A stretch of 5,617 nt of DNA. It comes from Lysinibacillus sp. (GTDB taxonomy: Bacteria; Bacillota; Bacilli; Bacillales_A; Planococcaceae). Location of the stretch: assembly GCA_012735355.1 (NCBI GenBank), contig JAAYHP010000122.1, positions 1 through 5,617 of the forward strand. Direction: 5' to 3'. How positions within the stretch are numbered: position 1 is the first letter of the stretch; each line of letters opens with the position of its first letter. A program made the position numbers and the translations under genes. Under the pieces are notes generated by a model. It saw only the letters and a program-made list of their open reading frames with translations. It ran no database searches and was not told where the DNA came from. Below are positions 1 to 5,171 of the stretch, one piece after another.

Positions 1-17
1 GACTATTAAATTGATAT

Positions 18-44
18 AAAAAAAGCCACACAATTTGTGCGGCT
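18..44 (-). terminator. Intrinsic terminator of the yheB-yheA operon
   Basis: Read on the minus strand, AGCC-GCAC and GTGT-GGCT form an imperfect stem of about 8 pairs (one A-C mismatch) with a short AT loop. A run of seven T follows directly (complement of 18-24). It lies only 6 bases past the yheA stop codon, where an operon terminator is expected. Confidence 0.8.
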
Positions 45-50
45 CACATG

Positions 51-413
51 TTACAATCCGTCGTACAATGACTGAATTGGTCTTACTAATGTTTTATTCA
101 CTTCGTCAATAACGCGGCTTAAAGCCATTTCAGCTTCTAACATCGCCATGATTTTCGGATTTTGCTGAGCAAGTTGGGCTGTTTTTTGCAAATGGATATA
201 TTCATCCTCTTGCAACTCTTCCCCTTGCATTTGTTTTTGTTGTAACTGAATTTGCACATCGCGGAAATTCGTGAAAATGCCTCTTGCCTCTTCATCTTCG
301 CGAACCATTTCTACCGCGCTTTTTAACTTTTGAAACTCTTCCGTTTGACTAATGGATACTTCCAACTTTTGAATATCATTTAATAATTGATTCAAATTTT
401 TACCTACTCTCAT
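51..413 (-). CDS. yheA: YheA-like UPF0342 / YlbF-YmcA family protein
   Basis: This is a small, charged, almost wholly helical cytoplasmic protein (120 aa from ATG, 114 aa from an internal TTG) of the com_YlbF family. Seen in the sequence: a TEEFQKLK segment near residues 24-31, the family core FRDVQIQLQQKQMQGEE at about 50-66, and a second helical block rich in Gln, Glu and Met (about 75-105). There is no signal peptide or membrane segment. The family paralogues YlbF and YmcA belong to the Y-complex with YaaT that acts on RNase Y; YheA itself has no firmly known role, so none is claimed. It follows yheB directly: the yheB TAA stop abuts this ATG, suggesting translational coupling. No Shine-Dalgarno precedes the ATG. 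A TTG six codons in (395-393) has an AGTAGGT site at good spacing and leaves an N-terminus close in length to B. subtilis YheA as I recall it, so the true start may be 395. Confidence 0.88.
   Translation of the reverse strand: MRVGKNLNQLLNDIQKLEVSISQTEEFQKLKSAVEMVREDEEARGIFTNFRDVQIQLQQKQMQGEELQEDEYIHLQKTAQLAQQNPKIMAMLEAEMALSRVIDEVNKTLVRPIQSLYDGL
402..408 (-). promoter_or_regulatory. Candidate ribosome binding site for the alternative yheA start
   Basis: AGTAGGT, one mismatch from AGGAGGT, lies 6 bases before an in-frame TTG (complement of 393-395). It sits inside the first codons of the ATG version of yheA. The 27 bases before the ATG at 413 contain nothing like a Shine-Dalgarno site, so this motif favours the TTG start. 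Confidence 0.45.
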
Positions 414-1559
414 TTAATTTATGAATTGCACAATGACACCTTGCACTATACCAATTAATCCACCTAAAAAAGCACCTAAAAAAGTTATCATTACTAATTC
501 TCGACTGGCAATACCAACAACTAGCTCTTCTAACTTTTCAATCGGGAAGGAGTCTACTTGCTCTCTAACCACTTCCTGAATCTCTAGACGTTTTAAAACG
601 TCCTCAAGTTGCGCCTCTGCAATTTCCAATCCTTTTTCAACAACCTTTGGCATCAGTTCATACTTTACCCAGTCGCTCCCGTTTGGAAAATAGTAGCTAA
701 TCGGCTTGTTTAATCGCTTATGAATAGCTAATTGCTCTTTTGCATAGATTTGGGTTTTCATCAGTATTGGTTCCCATTGTATATCATTTAAGTAATTCAT
801 GATAGGCTGTTTTTTTATTTTATTCCATTCCTCTTGAAAAATATTCACTAATGAATTTTTAGTTTCTGGAGAATGGAGTAACCTTACAATTTCATTTTGA
901 ATTTTTACAACAACGGAAGATGAATCGCTTAAAAACATTTGGAAAATACCGCCGATTGTTCCTTTGGAAGCAAGAAATTCATCCAACATATTTTTAATCG
1001 TGATTTCACCTTTCGGAGATAATAAATAGGCTTCTCCTTTATTTAACATACTTTCGACCACTTCAGGTATTTTTTTATCGATCGATTGATGAATATTTTC
1101 AGGCAAAACTTGCTCAATCGATTTTGTCGATAAAGTATTTTTTAAAGATAAAAACTGCTTCTCAATATATTCATCCACTTTGCCTTCTATTTTTTCCGGC
1201 ACTTGTTTCAAACCGGCCAGTTCTAGCCAGTCTAATACCGTTTTATTATTTAAAAAAATCATCTCTTCTGTTTTTGTTTGAGCAAACTGCAGTATCGAAA
1301 ATCGAATCTCTTCGGAAAAAAGTCTATTTTTTATAACTTCAGGGGTTAATAAATAATCGTTTACCGTAATACCGATTTGCCTTGCCAACTCGCCACGTCG
1401 TTTAGGAATTAACCCAGGCGTAAAAGGCAATCTCCATTTGCCTAAAAAGATTGGCTTATAAGGTCTAAAAATCATTTTAATCGCTAAAAAGTTCGTTGCT
1501 CCACCGATAATTGCACCAATGATTGCCATGAATAGTATTAAAACAATTGCACTCTCCAT
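414..1559 (-). CDS. yheB: YheB-like DUF445 family membrane protein
   Basis: The protein has 381 aa and belongs to DUF445, whose function is unknown. One hydrophobic helix lies at each end: residues about 4-22 (IVLILFMAIIGAIIGG) and about 356-378 (ITFLGAFLGGLIGIVQGVIV). Between them is a long amphipathic, charged helical region, which suggests a protein tethered to the membrane at both termini. Family signatures after the first helix are ATNFLAIKMIFRPYKP (21-36) and LPFTPGLIPKRRGELA (44-59). The length is close to that usual for Bacillus YheB. The start chosen is the ATG at 1559, which has an AGAGGA site 5 bases upstream. A longer reading to 1628 is open, but the likely transcription start (about 1584) lies inside it, and its extra residues add nothing family-like. 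It is the first gene of the yheB-yheA pair; the neighbour order matches B. subtilis. Family call firm, biochemical role unknown. Confidence 0.92.
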   Translation of the reverse strand: MESAIVLILFMAIIGAIIGGATNFLAIKMIFRPYKPIFLGKWRLPFTPGLIPKRRGELARQIGITVNDYLLTPEVIKNRLFSEEIRFSILQFAQTKTEEMIFLNNKTVLDWLELAGLKQVPEKIEGKVDEYIEKQFLSLKNTLSTKSIEQVLPENIHQSIDKKIPEVVESMLNKGEAYLLSPKGEITIKNMLDEFLASKGTIGGIFQMFLSDSSSVVVKIQNEIVRLLHSPETKNSLVNIFQEEWNKIKKQPIMNYLNDIQWEPILMKTQIYAKEQLAIHKRLNKPISYYFPNGSDWVKYELMPKVVEKGLEIAEAQLEDVLKRLEIQEVVREQVDSFPIEKLEELVVGIASRELVMITFLGAFLGGLIGIVQGVIVQFIN

Positions 1560-1590
1560 TAAAATCCTCTTTTCTTCAATCTGTTTCATC

Positions 1591-1599
1591 ATTATAACA
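1591..1599 (-). promoter_or_regulatory. Extended -10 promoter for yheB-yheA
   Basis: On the minus strand TGTTATAAT is a perfect extended -10 element (TG, one base, TATAAT). No good -35 hexamer is seen 16-18 bases upstream (best TTTCTT), as is common with extended -10 promoters. The predicted transcript starts near 1584, about 25 bases before the yheB ATG, leaving room for the AGAGGA ribosome binding site. Confidence 0.6.
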
Positions 1600-1641
1600 A
1601 AGGAAAACTTGGAAAAGAAATGAATCACCTTTCAATACATT

Positions 1642-1657
1642 TAATACGTTTGTATTA
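1642..1657. repeat. Short dyad, possible operator
   Basis: TAATAC-GTTT-GTATTA is a perfect 6-bp inverted repeat. It sits about 45-65 bases upstream of the yheB -10 element. A minus-strand TATAAT (1659-1654) overlaps it but lacks a -35 partner. The dyad is short and the region AT-rich, so it may be chance. Confidence 0.25.
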
Positions 1658-1659
1658 TA

Positions 1660-1784
1660 TGAATGTTTCATGAAAATAAAGTAAATACTATTACTAAGCC
1701 TACCAATTTAAAATTATATTGGATATGAAAGAAATATCACTAATTATTAAAAAGACTTAAAATTTTTTGAAAAATAGCATAAAA
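1660..1784. other. AT-rich divergent intergenic segment
   Basis: This is part of the gap of more than 300 bases between the two divergent operons. It is strongly AT-rich, carries no ORF with a ribosome binding site on either strand, and shows no RNA structure I can support. Its likely role is simply to hold the upstream regions of the two divergent promoters. Confidence 0.5.
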
Positions 1785-1790
1785 TATAAT
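1785..1790 (+). promoter_or_regulatory. Candidate -10 box for the CNNM leader transcript
   Basis: A perfect TATAAT with poor -35 matches (T-rich sequence at 1762-1767). It predicts a start near 1797, giving a leader of about 140 bases that would contain the hairpin at 1809-1844 and the upstream ORF. A rival promoter is TTGTAA (1834-1839), 16 bases, TATTAT (1856-1861), which would start near 1868 and leave the hairpin mostly outside the transcript. The choice cannot be made by eye. Confidence 0.4.
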
Positions 1791-1808
1791 AAACTTGTGT
1801 AAACAACT

Positions 1809-1844
1809 TGAAAATTATAAATGACCGATGGTTTGTAATTTTCA
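1809..1844 (+). promoter_or_regulatory. Long inverted repeat / hairpin upstream of the CNNM gene
   Basis: TGAAAATTA (1809-1817) and TAATTTTCA (1836-1844) are perfect inverse complements. The pairing continues inward through TAAAT/GTTTG with two G-U pairs, giving a 14-bp stem and an 8-base loop GACCGATG. ACC/GGT inside the loop offers an alternative inner helix. No T-run follows, so it is not a typical terminator. It could be a leader RNA structure or a DNA operator, depending on which promoter is used. Confidence 0.5.
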
Positions 1845-1883
1845 TCAAAATCCGTTATTATTGTCTTATTAAATTATTTTTAT

Positions 1884-1955
1884 AGGAGGTGTACTCCTTT
1901 GTTCGCACCCCTCATTTGGGCGTGGAACGGGGATGATATTTGGACGTTGACATAG
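1884..1955 (+). CDS. Upstream ORF / putative leader peptide with its ribosome binding site
   Basis: A perfect AGGAGGTG (1884-1891) is followed, 9 bases after GGAGG, by TTG (1899-1901). This opens an 18-codon frame ending at TAG (1953-1955), with the peptide MFAPLIWAWNGDDIWTLT. The coding part is 1899-1955. It overlaps the first 16 bases of the CNNM gene in a different frame. The peptide has three Trp, no basic residue and an acidic NGDD run, and resembles nothing I recognise. This is the strongest ribosome binding site in the region, yet it is badly placed for the main start (about 50 bases upstream). In the main frame it could only open a short frame closed by TGA at 1934. That makes translation of this ORF, and coupling to the transporter gene, plausible but unproven. 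Confidence 0.45.
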   Translation, partial: RRCTPLFAPLIWAWNGDDIWTLT

Positions 1956-3289
1956 TAGAGCTGACCATTAAGTTAGCAGTTTTCGCCTTATTAATTTTGT
2001 TTTCAGCATTTTTCGTTGCAACGGAATTTGCTATTGTAAAGGTACGTGCTACACGTATCGATCAATTAGCTGAAGAGGGAAACAAAAAAGCTATAAAGGC
2101 TAAAAAAGTAATTGAAAATCTTGACGAGTATTTATCCGCTTGTCAATTAGGGATTACAATTACTTCATTAGGGTTAGGTTGGTTAGGGGAACCGACAGTA
2201 CAAATTTTATTAACCCCATTATTCCAATGGATGGGGATTACCGGGCCTGTAACCGATGTCCTTTCATTTATTGTAGCATTCAGTTTAGTAACATATATCC
2301 ATGTGGTAGCGGGTGAACTTGCTCCTAAAACATTGGCGATTACACAAGCTGAATGGGTAACTTTAAATCTTTCTGGTGCATTATATACATTTTATAAAGT
2401 GATGTATCCTTTCATCCACCTTTTAAACATGTCTGCTCGTGGATTAGCTAGATTATTTGGTGTAAAAATGGTAAACGAGACAGATACAGCCCATACGGAA
2501 GAAGAACTTCGCATGATTATGGCTGATAGTTTTAAAAGTGGTGAAATTAATCACTCGGAATTTGAATACGTAAACAGTATTTTTGAATTCTCCGATCGCA
2601 CCGCAAGAGAAATCATGGTACCTCGAACGGAAATTACTACCATTGATTATGATATGAAATTAAAAGATGTATTTGAAGTAATGGGTGTGGAACAATATAC
2701 TCGTTATCCAGTCATCGAGGGCGATAAAGACCACGTGATTGGATTGGTAAACTTAAAACATTTACTAACTGCATATATTAAAGATCCTTCCAACGGAGAG
2801 AAACCGATTACAAACTATATGCAGCCTATCATTCGAGTAATTGAAACTGTTCCAATCAGTGATCTTTTACTAAAAATGCAACATGATCGTATACACATGG
2901 CAATATTAATGGACGAATATGGGGGAACTTCTGGTTTAGTAACAATCGAAGACATCATTGAGGAAATTGTCGGTGATATCCAAGACGAATTCGATGACGA
3001 TGAAGTCCCTGAAGTTCAAGAAATTAGTGATGGCCATTATATTATAGATGCAAAAATGTTAATTGAAGAAGTCAATGATATGTTGAATATTAATATTGAT
3101 GATGAAGATATCGATACCATCGGCGGCTGGTTCTGGACACAACGCTACGATGCAGTTGAAGGTGACAGTTTTGTATATGATGGATACGAATTTAAAATTA
3201 AAGAATTAGATGGTCACCATATTTTATACATTGAAGTGTTTAAAATACCAGAAGAAGAAGAGACCGACTTATTGACAGCAGCTGAATAA
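1940..3289 (+). CDS. CNNM/CorC-type (hemolysin family) transporter with CBS pair
   Basis: A 449-aa inner-membrane protein of the family that includes B. subtilis YhdP, YugS and YqhB (MpfA). Members are linked to Mg2+ export; the old name hemolysin is misleading. Domain order: a DUF21/CNNM membrane domain (about 5-185) with hydrophobic segments at about 8-30, 68-95, 104-123 and 140-165, and conserved ACQLGITITSLGLGWLGEP (67-85) and GELAPKTLAI (125-134); two CBS domains (about 220-345) with MVPRTE (226-231) and MDEYGGTSGLVTIEDIIEEIVG (324-345, split here: MDEYGGTSGL then VTIEDIIEEIVG), expected to bind nucleotide; and a C-terminal CorC_HlyC domain (about 362-436). The tail is acidic. The start is TTG at 1940: an in-frame TGA at 1934-1936 blocks any longer reading, and only a weak GGGG (1929-1932) serves as ribosome binding site. 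It may be translationally coupled to the overlapping upstream ORF. Which paralogue it is, and whether it moves Mg2+ or another ion, is undecided. Confidence 0.92.
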   Translation: MDVDIVELTIKLAVFALLILFSAFFVATEFAIVKVRATRIDQLAEEGNKKAIKAKKVIENLDEYLSACQLGITITSLGLGWLGEPTVQILLTPLFQWMGITGPVTDVLSFIVAFSLVTYIHVVAGELAPKTLAITQAEWVTLNLSGALYTFYKVMYPFIHLLNMSARGLARLFGVKMVNETDTAHTEEELRMIMADSFKSGEINHSEFEYVNSIFEFSDRTAREIMVPRTEITTIDYDMKLKDVFEVMGVEQYTRYPVIEGDKDHVIGLVNLKHLLTAYIKDPSNGEKPITNYMQPIIRVIETVPISDLLLKMQHDRIHMAILMDEYGGTSGLVTIEDIIEEIVGDIQDEFDDDEVPEVQEISDGHYIIDAKMLIEEVNDMLNINIDDEDIDTIGGWFWTQRYDAVEGDSFVYDGYEFKIKELDGHHILYIEVFKIPEEEETDLLTAAE

Positions 3290-3298
3290 TTGCAGCCA

Positions 3299-3329
3299 AA
3301 AACGACTTTCTGTGATGGAAAGTCGTTTT
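3299..3329 (+). terminator. Hairpin terminator or attenuator after the CNNM gene
   Basis: AAAACGACTTTC and GAAAGTCGTTTT form a perfect 12-bp stem with a 7-base loop, 9 bases after the stop codon. The T-tract is only TTTT before GTC, so termination may be partial. The flanking A-run would give a matching T-run on the other strand. No clear promoter lies between it and the next gene. Confidence 0.7.
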
Positions 3330-3363
3330 GTCATGTTCGGAACTTTTGTAGGGAGGAAACAAA

Positions 3364-4251
3364 GTGGAGCTGTATACAAATTTGAGAGCAGGGGAAAAAG
3401 GTGCCTGGCTTTCCATTGGTACTTACATCATCCTTAGTGCAGTGAAACTCGTTATTGGTTATTTTGGATCATCAGAAGCATTAAAAGCGGATGGTTTAAA
3501 CAATACAACCGATATCATTGCCTCAATTGCAGTGTTAATAGGTTTAAGAATTTCACAACGTCCGCCAGATGACAATCATCAATACGGTCATTTACGAGCA
3601 GAAACGGTTGCATCGCTCATTGCATCTTTCATCATGATGGTCGTTGGGCTTGAAGTTCTTATTATTTCTGGAATGAACATCTTTAACCCTGTTCGAGATA
3701 CACCGTCCACTTTAACGGCCCTTGTTGCCTTAGCCTGCGCCCTTGTAATGTATGTTGTGTATCGATATAACCTAGCTTTGTCGGAAAAAATTAAAAGTTC
3801 CGCCGTAAAAGCAGCGGCTTACGACAATCGTTCTGACGCGTTAGTCAGTCTAGGTACAGCAATCGGTATTTTTGCAAGTATTATCGGTTTTCCCATTATC
3901 GATACAATCACTGCATTGATTGTCGGTTTAATTATTATTAAAACAGCTTTAGAAATTTTTTGGGAATCCGTTCAAACATTAACAGATGCCTTCGATACAG
4001 AGGAATTAGAAACTTTGTCTGTATTAGTGAAAAATGTAGATGGGGTTATTGAGTTAGTAGACTTAAAGGGACGCACCCATGGCAATGCGTCGTTCATTGA
4101 AGTAACTGTGACTGTTAATCCTTATTTAAATGTGTGGGAAAGCCATGATATTACGGAAAATATCGAGAAGACCGTTCGGAAACTCAATCCATATTGCACA
4201 GTGCTTGTACATATTGAGCCGGATGAGGGGTTTGTTGAGGAAAATACTTAA
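3364..4251 (+). CDS. Cation diffusion facilitator, Mn2+ efflux type (MneP/MneS-like)
   Basis: A 295-aa proton-coupled metal exporter of the CDF family in the cytoplasmic membrane. About six hydrophobic segments fill residues 13-205, followed by a cytoplasmic ferredoxin-like domain (about 210-287). Aligned by eye with E. coli YiiP, the transport site residues are Asn46 and Asp50 (NNTTD) in TM2 and Asp154 and Asp158 (DNRSD) in TM5. This Asn-Asp-Asp-Asp set is reported for Mn2+ CDFs such as S. pneumoniae MntE and differs from Zn2+ types. The TM2-TM3 loop site is present (Asp69, His72, His76 in DDNHQYGH). Of the cytosolic-site histidines, His261 and His283 remain, but the positions of YiiP His232 and His248 are Val and Thr. 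The start is GTG at 3364 with GGGAGG 7 bases upstream. It lies 74 bases after the CNNM gene, across a hairpin, and may share its transcript by read-through. CDF family is certain; Mn2+ specificity is inferred. MneP and MneS cannot be told apart here. Confidence 0.93.
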   Translation: MELYTNLRAGEKGAWLSIGTYIILSAVKLVIGYFGSSEALKADGLNNTTDIIASIAVLIGLRISQRPPDDNHQYGHLRAETVASLIASFIMMVVGLEVLIISGMNIFNPVRDTPSTLTALVALACALVMYVVYRYNLALSEKIKSSAVKAAAYDNRSDALVSLGTAIGIFASIIGFPIIDTITALIVGLIIIKTALEIFWESVQTLTDAFDTEELETLSVLVKNVDGVIELVDLKGRTHGNASFIEVTVTVNPYLNVWESHDITENIEKTVRKLNPYCTVLVHIEPDEGFVEENT

Positions 4252-4280
4252 ATCGCAGAAAACAAATAAATTATATGAGA

Positions 4281-4309
4281 AGCCTCCTTAATGCCAAGGA
4301 GGTTTTTTT
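4281..4309 (+). terminator. Intrinsic terminator after the CDF gene
   Basis: AGCCTCCTT and AAGGAGGTT form a 7-bp GC-rich core stem, extended by a G-U and an A-U pair. The core loop is AATGCC and seven T follow. It lies 29 bases after the CDF stop codon and ends the plus-strand unit. Confidence 0.9.
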
Positions 4310-4412
4310 GTTTATAATTCTATAAGTAATTCTGCATTATTTCTTAATAGACACTTTCAATCAGATAATAATAGACAAAATCATATAAAATAATAGAATT
4401 CCACAAAAATAT

Positions 4413-4438
4413 AAAAAAGCGGCAATTATTTTTGCCGC
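4413..4438 (-). terminator. Intrinsic terminator of the two-component operon
   Basis: On the minus strand GCGGCAA and TTGCCGC form a perfect 7-bp stem with a 6-base loop, followed by six T (complement of 4413-4418). It lies 20 bases past the response regulator stop. Together with the terminator at 4281-4309 it insulates the two convergent units. Confidence 0.88.
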
Positions 4439-4458
4439 ACATCACTTCATACCTTAAG

Positions 4459-5115
4459 CTATTTCGCTTGTTCCTCGCTTCCCTCCGTCAGCCCGTGCTT
4501 CACCGCATACAGCGCTGCTTGCGTCCGATCTTGCACTTCCAACTTCGCAAAAATATTGGAAATATGAGTCTTCACTGTCTTTTCCGTCACAAACAATGAA
4601 GATGCAATTTCTCGATTGCTTTTTCCCTTCGTCAATTCAGCTAGAACATCTTTCTCTCTTCGGGTTAACGGATTTTTCACATGGGGTAAGTTTTCTTCCT
4701 CCCGCAACTGCTCTTCTAATTGAATTGTCGCCACTGGATGCATAATGTTCTCTCCCCGCATCACTTGCCGAATCGAACTCACTAAATCATCTGGCTCAAT
4801 ATCTTTCAACTGATACCCGGCCGCACCCGCTTCAATCGCTGGCAACACATGGTCTTTATCTGAAAAACTTGTCAGCATTAACACTTGTACATCTGGCCAT
4901 TGGGCTTTTATTTTCTTCGTCGCTTCTATACCGTCCATTTCGGGCATTACTAAATCCATTAAAACAATGTCTGGCTTCAATTCTTCCACTAATTGAACGG
5001 CCTCTACCCCGTTTTTCGCTTCTCCCACCACTTCGATATCCTTTTGCGTCTTTAAAAAAAACAGCAAGCCTCTTCGAACAACATGATGATCATCGGCAAT
5101 CAATACTCGTATCAT
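4459..5115 (-). CDS. NarL/LuxR-family response regulator
   Basis: A 218-aa DNA-binding response regulator. The receiver domain (about 1-118) has acidic pocket Asp8/Asp9, phosphoacceptor Asp54 (VLMDLVMPEMDG), Thr82 and Lys104 (YQLKD), so all key residues are present. A linker leads to a LuxR-type helix-turn-helix (about 148-210) with LTRREKDVLAEL, the recognition region VTEKTVKTHISNIFAKL and DRTQAALYA. Phosphorylation by the partner kinase should promote dimerisation and DNA binding. The start is ATG at 5115, preceded by AAGGAGGAG at 5-base spacing; the protein then begins MIRVLIADDHH as expected. A longer reading to 5226 would overlap the kinase gene and add residues before the first beta strand, so it is rejected. 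It is 56 bases downstream of the kinase stop and surely co-transcribed with it. The DDHHVVRRGL start and the style of the kinase recall B. subtilis YhcZ more than LiaR, but this is from memory and no symbol is assigned. Confidence 0.93.
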   Translation of the reverse strand: MIRVLIADDHHVVRRGLLFFLKTQKDIEVVGEAKNGVEAVQLVEELKPDIVLMDLVMPEMDGIEATKKIKAQWPDVQVLMLTSFSDKDHVLPAIEAGAAGYQLKDIEPDDLVSSIRQVMRGENIMHPVATIQLEEQLREEENLPHVKNPLTRREKDVLAELTKGKSNREIASSLFVTEKTVKTHISNIFAKLEVQDRTQAALYAVKHGLTEGSEEQAK

Positions 5116-5171
5116 TCCCACTCCTCCTTCATATTCCGTCCATTTGTAGATAAATTTAGGAAACCCTTTTC

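Noticed and set aside
1124..1336. Plus-strand 70-codon open frame inside yheB
   Set aside because: It lies wholly antisense to a well-supported gene, has no ribosome binding site, and its translation resembles no family.
1560..1628. N-terminal extension of yheB
   Set aside because: The extended -10 promoter lies within it, and the ATG at 1559 has its own AGAGGA site and gives the expected family length.
1889..1936. Short GTG frame in frame with the CNNM gene, closed by TGA at 1934
   Set aside because: The GTG overlaps the SD itself, so it has no usable ribosome binding site. I considered a stop or frameshift error hiding a longer N-terminus, but the CNNM protein already has a complete first membrane segment.
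1797..1939. A known Mg2+ (M-box) or Mn2+ (yybP-ykoY) riboswitch in the CNNM leader
   Set aside because: The leader is AT-rich, and I could not find the conserved loops of either class; only a single simple hairpin is visible.
4345..4377. Direct repeat TAATAGACA (4345-4353 and 4369-4377) and the inverted pair AATTCTAT/ATAGAATT (4316-4323, 4393-4400)
   Set aside because: They lie between two convergent terminators in AT-rich DNA, are short, and have no associated gene start; chance is the simplest reading.
4869..5153. Plus-strand 94-codon open frame opposite the response regulator
   Set aside because: It is antisense to conserved receiver-domain coding sequence, rich in Leu, Ser and Pro as shadow frames often are, and lacks a credible start.
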